64,000 nucleotides of DNA from Candidatus Poribacteria bacterium (GTDB lineage: Bacteria; Poribacteria; WGA-4E; PCPOR2b), in assembly GCA_003635265.1 (NCBI GenBank), contig PYIZ01000053.1:124001-188000 (forward strand), given 5' to 3'. Of the stretch, positions 8,138 through 18,104 are shown piece after piece. Within the stretch, counting starts at the first letter, position 1. Each line of letters begins with the position of its first letter. The notes beneath the pieces are model-generated. The model made no database searches, had not been told where the DNA came from, and saw only the letters and a list, made by a program, of their open reading frames with translations. A program made the translations under genes and the position numbers.

Positions 8138-9586
8138 ATGACAACTCCTCCAAACATTCTGCTGATTATGTCGGATCAGCATAGCCCACGTTTTCTTGGA
8201 TGCGCTGAAGATAAAGTTGTGCGAACTCCAACGCTTAATCGGTTAGCGGAACATGGAGTCCGTTTTGCCAACAATCATTGTGGGAATCCCCTCTGCGTCC
8301 CTTCACGGATGACGTTCCTGACAAGTCGGCATAGCTCCGATATCCGGGTCTGGACCAATCGTTGCCGCCTCCAATCCGACATACCCACCTTTGTCCATCA
8401 CCTAGTCAATGCCGGTTATGAGACGACTTTGTGCGGACGTATGCACTTTAACGGTCCCGATCAACGGCACGGTTTTGAACGGCGAATTATCGGAGACATC
8501 AGCCCACAATTGGGGCATATTCCGAGCTACACCGCTGGTCAAACCGCTGCTGGTGTCAAGGTTGCGGGTCCCGGACGTACCGCTTACACCCGTTATGATG
8601 AAGATGTCACACAGGTCGGCTGCGATTTTCTTGAGTCGCTAGACAAAAATCCGGGGGATAGACCCTTTTTTATGACGGTTGGATATGTGCTGCCACATTG
8701 CCCATTCATCGCACCGAAACGGCTTTTCGACGAATACCTTGAGACGATTGATGTGCCACAACTTCCGGACGGTTATCACGATTCGCTGCATCCATTCATG
8801 AAATCGTGGCGGGAACACCGCCAAGTAGATGAACTGACAGACGAGCAGGTACGAATCGCCCGTGCGGCATACTACGGTCTAGTCACATTCATGGATGAAC
8901 AGATTGGAAAGCTACTATCTACGCTCGCAGACACCCGTTTTGGCGAGAACACGTTGATTATCTATACCTCCGACCACGGCGAAATGGCAGGCGAGCATCG
9001 GATGTGGTGGAAGTCAAGTTTTTATCAAGCCTCCGTCGGCGTACCACTTATCTTTTCATTGCCCGGTCAGATTGCCGAAGGTCGAACAATCTCTGATGTG
9101 ACTAGCCTGCTTGATATTGGACCGACGCTTGTTGACCTTGCAGGAGGCGAACCGATGTTCGGGGTGCGTGGGCGAAGTCTCAAAGAATTTTTGGTCAATG
9201 ATGGAGAGGTTTCCGGCTGGCATAATACAGCGTTCGCAGAGTTGGGCGGTCTCCAGAACGATCCTCCGGCGCGGATGATTCGCCGCGGGGGTTGGAAGCT
9301 GAACTACTATCACGGGTATGATCGCCCACAACTGTTTAATCTTGAAACCGACCCCGGTGAATGGAACGATCTTGCGGACGATACCACTTATTCGGGAATT
9401 CGAGAGGAACTGCTTGCCGAAGTCAGAGCGGACTGGTCGGGTGAAACAGTGCTGCACACGCTCGAAACAACGCAAAATGATTATCAGGTTCTAGGGGAAT
9501 TTGGTAGAAATGCCCACATTTCCACCGAAGATGGTCCCGATCTATGGACTGCTCCCGACGGTTGTAACGTCTTCCCTGAGATTTAG
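8138..9586 (+). CDS. Sulfatase family protein
   Basis: A 482-residue alkaline-phosphatase-superfamily sulfatase. PNILLIMSDQHSP at the N-terminus provides metal ligands. CVPSR (about residue 52) is the C-x-P-x-R site where Cys is converted to formylglycine by an anaerobic or FGE-type maturase. YTSDHGEMAGEH carries the second metal pair. The C-terminal part (MIRRGGWKLNYY, LFNLETDPGEWNDLAD) is typical of arylsulfatase A/choline-sulfatase-like members. No signal peptide is evident, so it is probably cytoplasmic. GAGG precedes the ATG. The sulfated substrate is unknown. Sulfatase expansion is common in marine polysaccharide degraders. Confidence 0.9.
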   Translation: MTTPPNILLIMSDQHSPRFLGCAEDKVVRTPTLNRLAEHGVRFANNHCGNPLCVPSRMTFLTSRHSSDIRVWTNRCRLQSDIPTFVHHLVNAGYETTLCGRMHFNGPDQRHGFERRIIGDISPQLGHIPSYTAGQTAAGVKVAGPGRTAYTRYDEDVTQVGCDFLESLDKNPGDRPFFMTVGYVLPHCPFIAPKRLFDEYLETIDVPQLPDGYHDSLHPFMKSWREHRQVDELTDEQVRIARAAYYGLVTFMDEQIGKLLSTLADTRFGENTLIIYTSDHGEMAGEHRMWWKSSFYQASVGVPLIFSLPGQIAEGRTISDVTSLLDIGPTLVDLAGGEPMFGVRGRSLKEFLVNDGEVSGWHNTAFAELGGLQNDPPARMIRRGGWKLNYYHGYDRPQLFNLETDPGEWNDLADDTTYSGIREELLAEVRADWSGETVLHTLETTQNDYQVLGEFGRNAHISTEDGPDLWTAPDGCNVFPEI

Positions 9587-9648
9587 ATCGCAATTTTATT
9601 GGACTATAGCCCGAATCGAAATGAAAATGTAATCGATAGGAGCACAAC

Positions 9649-10548
9649 TTGCCACACTTTGTCGAACTTCAACCACAGCATCTTGATGAATTGACCGGTT
9701 TTTGCAACAGAAACTTTGAATTTCATTCGGGGCAATTTGAAGCAGAGATTCTACACAGACGCATTTTCGACGACTCCGACCATATACCTGACCACGGCTT
9801 TCTCCTGCGTGATAACGGAAAAACAATCGGCTTTATGGTTGGGGTGTTGCGCGGCAATGAGGCAGGACTGAAACTTTTCGCTGTAGATCAGGAACACCGC
9901 AGATCAGGGATTGGAAGTATGATGTTGGAGGAAATAGAAGCGCTCTTTCGATCCGATGGCGCAGAGCGGGTACGTATCCTGAATTGCTCCCCGTGCTATT
10001 TCACGCCCGGCTTAGACCCACGCTATACTGAAGCATTCTGCTTTCTCCAATCGCGCGGCTACAACCCCGAACGTTATGTGCATAATATGGAGGTTGACCT
10101 TACAGCGAACGAGTTTGACACTTCGGAGACAGAATCGACACTGGCAAAACAAGGCTTCAAGATAAGGCGGCTAGAGCGCGAAGACGGGCAGACGTTTTAC
10201 GAGTGGATGTTGGGAACTTGGAGCCAAAACTGGACAACAGAAGCGTGCAATTCCCTGAAGAATACGCCAGTGACGACATTTATAGCCGTTGATGCAGATC
10301 GGAATATCTGTGGCTTTGCTACCTATGACGTAACGCTGTTTCGCGGGGGATTTGGACCCACAGGAGTGGAGGAACGGTTACGCGGCTTGGGCATTGGGAA
10401 AGTCCTCTTCCTTCGCTGTCTTCAGGATATGAAAAATCGCGGCTACCCTCGTTGTGAAATTGCGTGGGTTGGACCCATCTCTTTTTATGCTCACACCGCC
10501 GGTGCAAGGATCTGCGCGACGTTTATGCAGGGAAGCAAGGTGTTGTAG
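9649..10548 (+). CDS. Tandem GNAT N-acetyltransferase, TTG start
   Basis: A 299-residue protein starting with TTG at 9649, after AGGAG at 9640-9644. There are two GNAT modules. The first (about 1-150) has LFAVDQEHRRSGIGSMML, the acetyl-CoA binding motif A with R/Q-x-x-G-x-G/A. The second (about 160-299) has GVEERLRGLGIGKVLFLRCL. The tandem layout recalls mycothiol synthase-like proteins, but the acceptor is unknown. It is followed after 24 bases by an aminoglycoside-phosphotransferase-like gene, and the two may be co-transcribed. Confidence 0.8.
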   Translation: MPHFVELQPQHLDELTGFCNRNFEFHSGQFEAEILHRRIFDDSDHIPDHGFLLRDNGKTIGFMVGVLRGNEAGLKLFAVDQEHRRSGIGSMMLEEIEALFRSDGAERVRILNCSPCYFTPGLDPRYTEAFCFLQSRGYNPERYVHNMEVDLTANEFDTSETESTLAKQGFKIRRLEREDGQTFYEWMLGTWSQNWTTEACNSLKNTPVTTFIAVDADRNICGFATYDVTLFRGGFGPTGVEERLRGLGIGKVLFLRCLQDMKNRGYPRCEIAWVGPISFYAHTAGARICATFMQGSKVL

Positions 10549-10572
10549 AAAGCAATTACACTATTATGTCAA

Positions 10573-11508
10573 GTGCAAATGGCTACTAGCAAGATGCATA
10601 TCGACGAGGTAGATACCAACGTATCGCTGGTCGGGCGGTTACTCATCACACAATTTCCGCAGTGGGCGAATCTTCCAATTGAGCCTGCCCACTCCGCTGG
10701 TACAGGCAACGCGCTCTATCGGCTTGGCGATGACATGGTTGTGCGACTACCCCGAATCCCCTCCGCTGTTGGGCAAGTGGATAAGGAGCAGAAATGGCTG
10801 CCTAGACTTGCTCCACGCTTACCACTCAACATCCCGATCCCACTTGCGAAAGGAAAACCTAGCGACGGCTACCCGTGGCATTGGTCGGTCTATCAGTGGC
10901 TCGAAGGTGAAGACGCGACCATCGCGCCTATCTCCGATCTACGCCAAGCAGCGACGGATTTGGCGCAGTTCATAGTTGCACTACAGCAGATTGAGGCTAT
11001 CGACGGACCACCACCGGGGCAACACAACTTTTACCGCGGCGTACCGCTAGCAATGCGGGACCAGCAGACTCGCGACGCAATCGCAGCTCTACGGGATGTA
11101 ATCGATGTTGGCGAAGCGACCGCAGCGTGGGACGCAGCCATTGAAACCCCAACGTGGAACAAGGCACCCGTCTGGTTACATGGGGACCTACACGCTGGGA
11201 ACCTACTCGTGCGACAAGGGAGGCTTAGTGCCGTTATCGATTTCGGGGGGTTGGGGGTGGGCGATCCAGCATGTGACGTGATGGCTGCATGGACGCTCCT
11301 GTCTGCCGAAAACAGGCTAGTATTCCATGAACTGCTACAGGTTGATGACGCAACCTGGGCGCGAGGGCGTGGCTGGGCACTGTCTTTCGGGCTGATTGCT
11401 CTACCTTACTATCAAATCTCCAACCCCGTACTTGCCGGAATAGCTCGACGTGCAATTGATGAAGTCCTCACCGATCATAGGGATGTCGCATTCTGTGATT
11501 TTCAGTAA
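10573..11508 (+). CDS. Aminoglycoside phosphotransferase (APH) family kinase
   Basis: A 311-residue eukaryotic-kinase-like phosphotransferase. The nucleotide-binding N-lobe includes NALYRLGDDMVVRLPR. The Brenner/catalytic loop is WLHGDLHAGNLLV (HxDxxxxN) and the metal-binding Asp is in VIDFGGLGVGDPACD. The APH family includes resistance enzymes but also many sugar, choline and homoserine kinases. Chromosomal members like this should not be called resistance genes. The start is GTG 10573 or ATG 10579; neither has a strong ribosome site, and translation may be coupled to the upstream GNAT gene. Confidence 0.82.
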   Translation: MQMATSKMHIDEVDTNVSLVGRLLITQFPQWANLPIEPAHSAGTGNALYRLGDDMVVRLPRIPSAVGQVDKEQKWLPRLAPRLPLNIPIPLAKGKPSDGYPWHWSVYQWLEGEDATIAPISDLRQAATDLAQFIVALQQIEAIDGPPPGQHNFYRGVPLAMRDQQTRDAIAALRDVIDVGEATAAWDAAIETPTWNKAPVWLHGDLHAGNLLVRQGRLSAVIDFGGLGVGDPACDVMAAWTLLSAENRLVFHELLQVDDATWARGRGWALSFGLIALPYYQISNPVLAGIARRAIDEVLTDHRDVAFCDFQ

Positions 11509-11574
11509 GGCGAAGTTTTTTCTCCTATCTTTAGGTCAATCTTTCGATTCATACACCTAGATCCTGCCCAAAAA

Positions 11575-13710
11575 TCACAAGCTGTCACTTACATCCGAAA
11601 TCTGCTCCAGTGCCTCAATCATCCGTTGGAATGCCTCTGCTAGGCGATTTACTTCGATTGATGCCTGTTCTTCATCGTTCATCTCTAGCGCATCTTGGAT
11701 CCCGGGAAAAATGGCTGCAGCATAGCCACTATGAAGCCCCGGCGCATAAGCAAGATGCTTATACCACGGTCGCAGTGGCAATCCTGATTCAGAAGTCAAT
11801 ATCCGTTCTAAGCCTTGTAAACTACGGTTAATCTTTTCGGTTTCAACTGGCTCTCCACTTTCGAGCCGGGCGGTGAGGTCCTTGTGGAGAGCCGCTGCGA
11901 CTATTTCCCACTTTCTGAGTAATGCCCGAAGTCGCTCCGGCCGGTCCTTCGTAATAGTGCTATGTTTATTTTCGTTTTGCAGTGCCTTTAGATGGCTTAA
12001 CAGTTCGTCAGCATACCTCGCGTAGTCGAATGGCAAGATATCTGCCTCCGCAAGGCGTAAACCCATGATCCCCCAAATTTGCGCCATCGCTACGTGATAC
12101 CGGAACGTGGGATCAGCGAAACGCTCCAGCCAATAGAAATTGTCCTGCATAGCGTGATAGACACCGTACGGACCGTAAAATCCCATACTGATAGATGGTA
12201 TACCTAGATGTCCAATAAAGGGAGAGTGATCTGAACCACTACCGAGATTGCCAACGCGTGGGACATGATTCTCTTGATCTTGCCTCCACGCCTCATAAAC
12301 TGTTTGATGGGTCTGCGGATCCATAACGGTCTGGGCGACCTCCTTCACTAGCGGCTTCAGTGAGGGCACAGCACTCGCATAAAACTCCGTCCCTGTTGTC
12401 GCAGTATCGACATTCAAGTACGCGATCGCCTTCTGCTGAAGTTCAGCTTTCAAATCTTCAGCCCACTCGGCTGAACCAATGATGCCGAATTCCTCCGCAT
12501 CCCAGTTCGCAAAGACAATGGTACGTTTGGGGCGATACCCCTCCTTTGCGAGTTGCCCCAGACAGCGTGCGACCTCTAGAAGAGTGGCAGTACCGCTACC
12601 CGGATCCGCAGCGCCGTAAACCCAAGCATCATGGTGGTTGCCAAGAATCACCCACTGATCCGGGCTTTTTGTTCCTTTTAGTTTGGCAATGACATTATAG
12701 ATCGGGCGATTTTTATGCTCACTACGCACTTTAAGGCGAACTTTTGCGAGTCCCGGCCCAATGTGATATGCGAATGGCAGTCCACCCTGCCAGCCTCTAG
12801 GCACGTTTGGTCCTGCCAGCGCCCGGAGCAACGGCTCTGCGTCCCGATACGCCAACGGCGCGACGGGAATTCGCGGGAGATCGGTCGCCTCTGTAATTGG
12901 GATACGATGTGCCTCTTTGGTCGATGCCCAGCCCGGTGTCAGCGGGTCACCGGCGTGCTGGAAAATATACTTCACTGTCCCCCGTTGAATCGCATCGGCT
13001 GATCGCCAAGGACCACGTGGGTAAACATCGCCTTTCATATATCCATCGTCTACCGGATCCGAATAGATAATTAAGCCGACGGCACCCTGTTCCCCGGCGA
13101 TCTTCGCCTTGACCCCGCGATAGCTACCTCCATACCTTGCGATAGCGATCTTGCCTTCGACAGAAATGCCCATCTCCGCTAGTTTCTGATAATCATCCGG
13201 CAAGCCTTTATTGACATAGATTAGATCGGCGGTCACATCACCGTCCGGCGAATAAGCATTATAACCTGCCACGATATTCGTTTCGTAGGAATCCTTATCC
13301 CACTCCCAGCTTTCCTCTTTTCCAGATGCTAGATAATGCGTCGGTGCAATCATCTCGACACGAACTTCGATTGGGTACGGCAGATAGACAGTGTATTCGT
13401 AGATCTGCGCGTCCAATCCATATTCCTGATATTTCTTGTGGAGATACTGCGCGATCTTATAGCTATTCTCCGTCCCAGCAAGGTGAGGTTCTTCCGTTAA
13501 ATACCGCAATTCTCGCCGACATGTCTCCGGAGAAGTAAGCCGCTTAAACGCCTCTTCATATTTTTTTTGTACAATTGAACTCTCATAGGTAAAACCACGA
13601 AGGGTAGATGACGTTTGTGCAAGTAGTGGGAAGGTAATGATGGTAAAATAAAATATAAAGCGGAGTTGCAACCAAAGTTGACGGTTATCTTTTGTTCGCC
13701 GAATCATCAA
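11575..13710 (-). CDS. Secreted M28 peptidase, glutamate carboxypeptidase II-like
   Basis: A 711-residue zinc peptidase with an N-terminal hydrophobic export signal (about 13-32, FIFYFTIITFPLL). A PA insert domain (about 150-300, KIAIARYGGSYRGVKA) is followed by the M28 catalytic core. GNHHDAWVYGAADPGSGTA supplies zinc-ligand His and bridging Asp. NWDAEEFGIIGS supplies catalytic Glu and a ligand Glu. LNVDTATTG supplies Asp, and VYHAMQDNFYW supplies the last His. The C-terminal helical region (about 585-700) matches the transferrin-receptor-like dimerisation domain. The architecture equals that of NAALADase/PSMA-like carboxypeptidases. It probably acts on peptides in the periplasm or outside the cell. 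Confidence 0.88.
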   Translation of the reverse strand: MMIRRTKDNRQLWLQLRFIFYFTIITFPLLAQTSSTLRGFTYESSIVQKKYEEAFKRLTSPETCRRELRYLTEEPHLAGTENSYKIAQYLHKKYQEYGLDAQIYEYTVYLPYPIEVRVEMIAPTHYLASGKEESWEWDKDSYETNIVAGYNAYSPDGDVTADLIYVNKGLPDDYQKLAEMGISVEGKIAIARYGGSYRGVKAKIAGEQGAVGLIIYSDPVDDGYMKGDVYPRGPWRSADAIQRGTVKYIFQHAGDPLTPGWASTKEAHRIPITEATDLPRIPVAPLAYRDAEPLLRALAGPNVPRGWQGGLPFAYHIGPGLAKVRLKVRSEHKNRPIYNVIAKLKGTKSPDQWVILGNHHDAWVYGAADPGSGTATLLEVARCLGQLAKEGYRPKRTIVFANWDAEEFGIIGSAEWAEDLKAELQQKAIAYLNVDTATTGTEFYASAVPSLKPLVKEVAQTVMDPQTHQTVYEAWRQDQENHVPRVGNLGSGSDHSPFIGHLGIPSISMGFYGPYGVYHAMQDNFYWLERFADPTFRYHVAMAQIWGIMGLRLAEADILPFDYARYADELLSHLKALQNENKHSTITKDRPERLRALLRKWEIVAAALHKDLTARLESGEPVETEKINRSLQGLERILTSESGLPLRPWYKHLAYAPGLHSGYAAAIFPGIQDALEMNDEEQASIEVNRLAEAFQRMIEALEQISDVSDSL

Positions 13711-13862
13711 GACGTTACCTTTCTATAGGTCGAGTGAGCGTTCCTCAATAGTTGAGGAATTAAAGTTACCTCCAATGATAGCACAGCTCCTTCTGTTTGT
13801 CACTGAAATTTGTGAAACCCACTATCATCCACCAAGTTCTCGATGAGCCGCAGCAAAAGCGG

Positions 13863-13892
13863 TTGACAATTCAATCTGGGGAATGCTATTCT
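13863..13892 (+). promoter_or_regulatory. Candidate sigma70-type promoter upstream of TPR lipoprotein
   Basis: TTGACA at 13863-13868 and TATTCT at 13887-13892 are spaced 18 bases apart, about 30 bases before the ATG at 13921. Confidence 0.5.
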
Positions 13893-13920
13893 ACCCCAAG
13901 TTACTAGGTATTGAAGATTC

Positions 13921-14580
13921 ATGATCACAATGAATGCACCAATGATTAAATCAGCTTCACTTGTCGCGTTTCCTGTTTTCAGTCCTAAGGCGAATCATTG
14001 GATTAGTGTGATTTTAATCCTTTGCTTGATATGCTTTGGCTGTTCAGATGATGCGGAAGTTGATACCGCGACTGTCGAAAAAAGACAGGAGGACGGGTGG
14101 ATCGCATATGATAAAGGTGACTTTTCCGCTGCACTTCTGCATTTTGAACGGGTCATTGAACTGGATACAACCTTTGCGGACGCACACAACGGCTTGGGCT
14201 GGACCCTCCTCAGTACTACGCACGCACCCGCAACGGCTCCAGAGGTTCTCGCGAAGGCACAAAAGGCATTTGAGACTGCCATCCGATCAGATGCTTCTAG
14301 TGCAGATGCGTGGATTGGATTAGCCAATACGTTATTTCTCCGTCGTGAAAGTAGCTCAGATTTTCAAATCGCGCTCCGTGCCATCGACAACGCCTTACAG
14401 GGGGATCATCGAACCCTCTTTAGACATGATTATCAGTCAATCGCAGATCTCTATGCGCTCAGAGCTGCCTGCTACTACTATCTCGGCCAAGTAAATCTTG
14501 CGAAATCAGCGATTGAAACCGCACTTCAAACAGAACCATCAAACCTAGCGGCGTTATCGCTTCAAAATCTACTACGATGA
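13921..14580 (+). CDS. TPR-repeat lipoprotein
   Basis: A 219-residue protein with a long N-region, a hydrophobic stretch (ISVILILCLICFGC) and a lipobox Cys at about residue 41, followed by SDDAEVD. The mature part holds tetratricopeptide repeats: WIAYDKGDFSAALLHFERVI, then FADAHNGLGWTLL, then YYYLGQVNLAKSAIETAL. It is probably anchored in the outer membrane or facing the periplasm as a scaffold. An alternative start is the ATG at 13930. A sigma70-like promoter lies just upstream. Confidence 0.75.
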   Translation: MITMNAPMIKSASLVAFPVFSPKANHWISVILILCLICFGCSDDAEVDTATVEKRQEDGWIAYDKGDFSAALLHFERVIELDTTFADAHNGLGWTLLSTTHAPATAPEVLAKAQKAFETAIRSDASSADAWIGLANTLFLRRESSSDFQIALRAIDNALQGDHRTLFRHDYQSIADLYALRAACYYYLGQVNLAKSAIETALQTEPSNLAALSLQNLLR

Positions 14581-14847
14581 ATTCTGAAAATAAATAGACA
14601 CTTTTGCCCCTCGGTTTCGATCCCGCCTGTCCCGATTCATCGGGGATTTATCGGGGCCGAAGGGTGCGGCTTCCGACCGCACCGCATTCAACCCTACCCG
14701 GTAGGTGTGGTTTCTAACCGCACCGGTGCCGATTCATCGGCATCCTCGACAAGTTCCGATATATCGGAATACTCGGAACGGCATCGGGATTTGGAGTGTC
14801 TCATTAATTCTAAGGTCCACTATGAAATCAACTATGGAGAACTCAAT
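14581..14847. repeat. Repeat-rich intergenic region with GTAG palindrome
   Basis: It contains GTAG (14701-14704) followed by a palindrome around GGTT-TCT-AACC (14705-14725), matching a copy at 58702-58723. It also has an ungated palindrome GGTGCGG/CCGCACC near 14663-14683 and several TCCGAT/ATCGGA-type inverted repeats. The first bases (AATAAATAGACACTTT) recur at 58676. No gene is seen. Confidence 0.6.
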
Positions 14848-15624
14848 ATGTTATTAGAAGGAAAAAAAGCACTCATCACCGGTTCACGACGTGGGATTGG
14901 GCGAGGAATCGCCCTCGCCTTAGCGCAAAACGGCTGCGATATTGGACTTAACGATGTTGAACATGATCAATCTGCAGATCGGACAATTGGGCTTATCGGC
15001 GAAACGGGGCGCAAATGCACCTTCACTGTTGCTGACATCAGTAACAGCGATTCGGTGAACGCATTATTCGATGAGTTCTTGGTTGAGCACGGTCAGATTG
15101 ACATTCTGGTAAACAACCCGTATTGGTCCGAAAATCTGCCATTCCTGAAAATCACCGAAGAGGTTTGGGATCGAACGATGGAGGTGAGTTTGAAGGGATA
15201 CTTCCTCTGTAGCCAGCGGGCTGCAAAAGAGATGATTGACCAAGGATCCGGCGGCAGGATTGTCAGTATCTCATCTATACACTCCGTGCGTGTGTGGGAG
15301 GAAGATACTGCCTACGGCGTTGCCAAGGCGGGCGTGATCCGCCTGATGATGAGTATTGCACGCGATTTGGCGGGGACCGGCATTACAGCGAATGCGATTG
15401 CACCGGGCTGGATCGATAGCCGTGAGTTGCCTCCGGAGCGAGAAGGTGAGCGAGCGCAAGGCGATGTTGGTGGCGACGCACTAGCGTCAATTCCAAGTCG
15501 TCGAATCGGTGTGCCAAACGACATCGCACAGGCAGTTGTCTTTCTCTCTTCACCAATGGGAGATTACGTCAACGGCACTTGTTTGACAGTAGATGGCGGA
15601 TTTCTTGCGCACGGGAATACCTAA
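14848..15624 (+). CDS. Short-chain dehydrogenase/reductase (SDR)
   Basis: A classical SDR of 258 residues. TGSRRGIGRGIA is the Rossmann TGxxxGxG NAD(P)-binding motif, VNNPYW replaces the usual NNAG, and the catalytic Ser is in IVSISSIHS. AYGVAKAG is YxxxK, and the C-terminal LTVDGGFLAHG is standard. The frame is open back to 14707, but that part is translated repeat DNA. The ATG at 14848 has GGAGA 9 bases upstream and places the dinucleotide motif at the usual distance, so it is chosen. The substrate is unknown, most likely a sugar or hydroxy acid. Confidence 0.88.
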   Translation: MLLEGKKALITGSRRGIGRGIALALAQNGCDIGLNDVEHDQSADRTIGLIGETGRKCTFTVADISNSDSVNALFDEFLVEHGQIDILVNNPYWSENLPFLKITEEVWDRTMEVSLKGYFLCSQRAAKEMIDQGSGGRIVSISSIHSVRVWEEDTAYGVAKAGVIRLMMSIARDLAGTGITANAIAPGWIDSRELPPEREGERAQGDVGGDALASIPSRRIGVPNDIAQAVVFLSSPMGDYVNGTCLTVDGGFLAHGNT

Positions 15625-15640
15625 AACAAGGAACGCACAT

Positions 15641-17989
15641 TTGAATAAAACAAAACTGTTTGCCTGCCTTCTCCTTTCAATTTTGATTACCTGCCAGCTT
15701 GTCGCTGCCGATTCACCTAAAGTTAATACGTCCCTGCCTTCTCACTCTGTTGCTATGAGCGATGACGCGCTCGCCACTTTTTTTAATCCCTCAGGCCTAG
15801 GGGCCGGGGGACGAGGATTTGATCTCCACTATCTCCGCGCCTCCGAAAGCGATTTGGGGGTTGATGATGCCTTGTTCATTTCTGTGGCAAATGCAGGATT
15901 TGGGATGGAGTTTGCCACCGGTGAAGATGGGGTTGATTTTAATCGATATACGCTCTCTAGTGGCAGCGGCATTGGCTCCTCGATTTATTGGGGAACCGGT
16001 TATAGTTGGGTTAATTCCGACGATGACAACTACGATAAACTCACATCGTGGTCGTTGGGCTTGATGTTTCGGCGGCGATACTTCTCAACCGGCATCGTTG
16101 CGCGAGACCTGAACCGTCCTCGTTTCCATGGAGAAAAACTGGGCAGAACCTACGACTTCGGCGTGGCGATTCGACCCAGTACCTCCCGTATCACCCTTTC
16201 AATTGATGCCCGTAAAGTCGAGAAAATCAAGGGATTGGATTTCAACTTTGCTGTAGAGGCGCGCCCCTTCCGTTGGGTGACATTACGCGGCAGCGTGAAC
16301 GACGACAGCAGCTTCGACCTCCGTTTCGGAGTCAATTTCCGGCAGTTTGGGTTGGGAATGTATAACCGTTTCGACGAAAATCAGGAATACCAACGAACCG
16401 TGGGATATATGTCTCTTTCTCAGGCACTTCATACAACCCGACACATCCGCCGCAACGCCTTCTTAGACGTACAAATGAGTGAGATTGAAAAAACGCTCAA
16501 AGTCGCCAAGCGGGATAGAGAAATTGTTGGAGCGTTGATCAAAATCGGGGGTAGCCGCTACGGTATTGGTCGTTTGCAGGAGATGCGCGATGCCATCTTG
16601 GATTTTAAGAAAAGTGGCAAGAAGGTCGTAGGTTATATGACCAACTGTTCAACAGGTAATTATCTGCTTGCATCGGTCTGCGATCGGATTGTACTGCACC
16701 CGTCCGGGGAAGTGCGTTTGATCGGGTTGCGATCAGAGATTTCCTTTTACAAAGGGGTGCTCGACAAACTTGGTATCCGGGCGGATCTGGAGCATATCGG
16801 CGAGTATAAATCGGCGTCGGATCTGTTCACGCGGGAAGATATGTCGGAGGCACACCGTGAAGTACAGAACGCGATCCTTGACGATCTCTACGATCAGTTG
16901 ACACAATCGATCGCAGACAAGCGGAGTTGGACCCAAGACGATGTAAAGCGCCTGATTGATCAGGGGCCCTTCACTGCGAAACAGGCGTTAGCGCACGGCA
17001 TCGTGGATCAACTTGCCTATCGCGATCAACTCAGAGCCATTGCAAAAGCGCTCACAGGGCAAGACTGTCGTTTAGTGAAAGCGGGTCAGTATCTAGGCAT
17101 TATTGAATATGAACATGATTGGGAAGTTCCTCTACCGAAGATAGCGATTATCGAAGCAGAAGGTATGATGATGACGGGTGACAGTTTTACGGATCCTTTC
17201 ACAGGAACCAAAACGATGGGATCCTCCACCATCACACGCGCCATCCGCAATGTTCGTAAAGATTCTTCGGTAAAGGCGGTCGTCCTACGAATTGATAGCG
17301 GTGGAGGATTGGTTGTCGCTGCCGACACGATCTGGCGTGAGTTGATGCGGCTCAAAGACGTTAAGCCGTTGGTCGTTTCTATGGGCGATGTCGCTGGATC
17401 CGGAGGATACTACATCGCTGTGCCAGCACACACTATCGTTGCTGAACCCGGCACCATCACCGGCTCGATTGGTGTTGTCTCCGGCAAATATAGCTTCAAG
17501 GGGCTTTACGACAAGATTGGACTACACAAAGAGATTCTCAAACGCGGGAAACACGCCGATTTTTACACAGACTACGGCGATTATCCGACGGAGGAGCGCG
17601 AAATTATCCGCGCACAGATCAAAGAGATTTATGAAGATTTTATTGGTAAGGTATCAGAGGGGCGTGGCATGACAAAAGAGGCAGTCGATGAGATCGGCAA
17701 GGGACGAATCTGGACAGGCAAGCAGGCGAAGGAGATTGGACTAGTTGACGAACTTGGTGGATTAAATCTCGCGCTCTCGATTGCTCGGGAAAAAGCAGGA
17801 CTCGCGCGAAAGAAGGTGCAGCTCATTCGATTGCCGCAACAGGGGGCGTGGGAACAGTGGCTGCAAGCCTTCCACACAGCACGATTGAACCGTTCCCCGA
17901 TGAACTGGAAATTGCCCACACTCTCGGAAGCTCTCCTAGAACACCGGACTTTTTTGGTGATGCCGTATAACGTGCAGGTCAATGATTGA
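15641..17989 (+). CDS. sppA: Signal peptide peptidase SppA (S49) fused to N-terminal outer-membrane-barrel-like domain
   Basis: A 782-residue protein if started at TTG 15641, preceded by AAGGA. An ATG at 15593 would overlap the SDR and put 16 extra residues before the signal peptide (LFACLLLSILITCQLVAA). Residues about 30-270 (DDALATFFNPSGLGAGGRG, then alternating strands such as YWGTGYSWV and FGLGMYNRF) look like a PorV/FadL-type beta-barrel. Residues about 290-750 carry two S49 domains: catalytic Lys in GEYKSASDLFTRE, then nucleophile Ser in GDVAGSGGYYIA. SppA normally degrades signal peptides at the inner membrane, so a fused barrel implies an unusual location. Confidence 0.82.
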   Translation: MNKTKLFACLLLSILITCQLVAADSPKVNTSLPSHSVAMSDDALATFFNPSGLGAGGRGFDLHYLRASESDLGVDDALFISVANAGFGMEFATGEDGVDFNRYTLSSGSGIGSSIYWGTGYSWVNSDDDNYDKLTSWSLGLMFRRRYFSTGIVARDLNRPRFHGEKLGRTYDFGVAIRPSTSRITLSIDARKVEKIKGLDFNFAVEARPFRWVTLRGSVNDDSSFDLRFGVNFRQFGLGMYNRFDENQEYQRTVGYMSLSQALHTTRHIRRNAFLDVQMSEIEKTLKVAKRDREIVGALIKIGGSRYGIGRLQEMRDAILDFKKSGKKVVGYMTNCSTGNYLLASVCDRIVLHPSGEVRLIGLRSEISFYKGVLDKLGIRADLEHIGEYKSASDLFTREDMSEAHREVQNAILDDLYDQLTQSIADKRSWTQDDVKRLIDQGPFTAKQALAHGIVDQLAYRDQLRAIAKALTGQDCRLVKAGQYLGIIEYEHDWEVPLPKIAIIEAEGMMMTGDSFTDPFTGTKTMGSSTITRAIRNVRKDSSVKAVVLRIDSGGGLVVAADTIWRELMRLKDVKPLVVSMGDVAGSGGYYIAVPAHTIVAEPGTITGSIGVVSGKYSFKGLYDKIGLHKEILKRGKHADFYTDYGDYPTEEREIIRAQIKEIYEDFIGKVSEGRGMTKEAVDEIGKGRIWTGKQAKEIGLVDELGGLNLALSIAREKAGLARKKVQLIRLPQQGAWEQWLQAFHTARLNRSPMNWKLPTLSEALLEHRTFLVMPYNVQVND

Positions 17990-18104
17990 CAGGGAACAGT
18001 TCACAGCATATTCTCCGTTCCTTATTCACGGTTATGAGTGCCGAATCGGTTTTGGATTTACGCACTTCAGTCAGAAGTCGGAATTTCCGTCTACCATACC
18101 AACC

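Noticed and set aside
10573-11508. Aminoglycoside resistance kinase
   Set aside because: Only the general APH fold is recognisable; chromosomal members have many other substrates.
14707-14847. N-terminal extension of the SDR gene
   Set aside because: This part is translated repeat DNA; a good ribosome site lies before ATG 14848.
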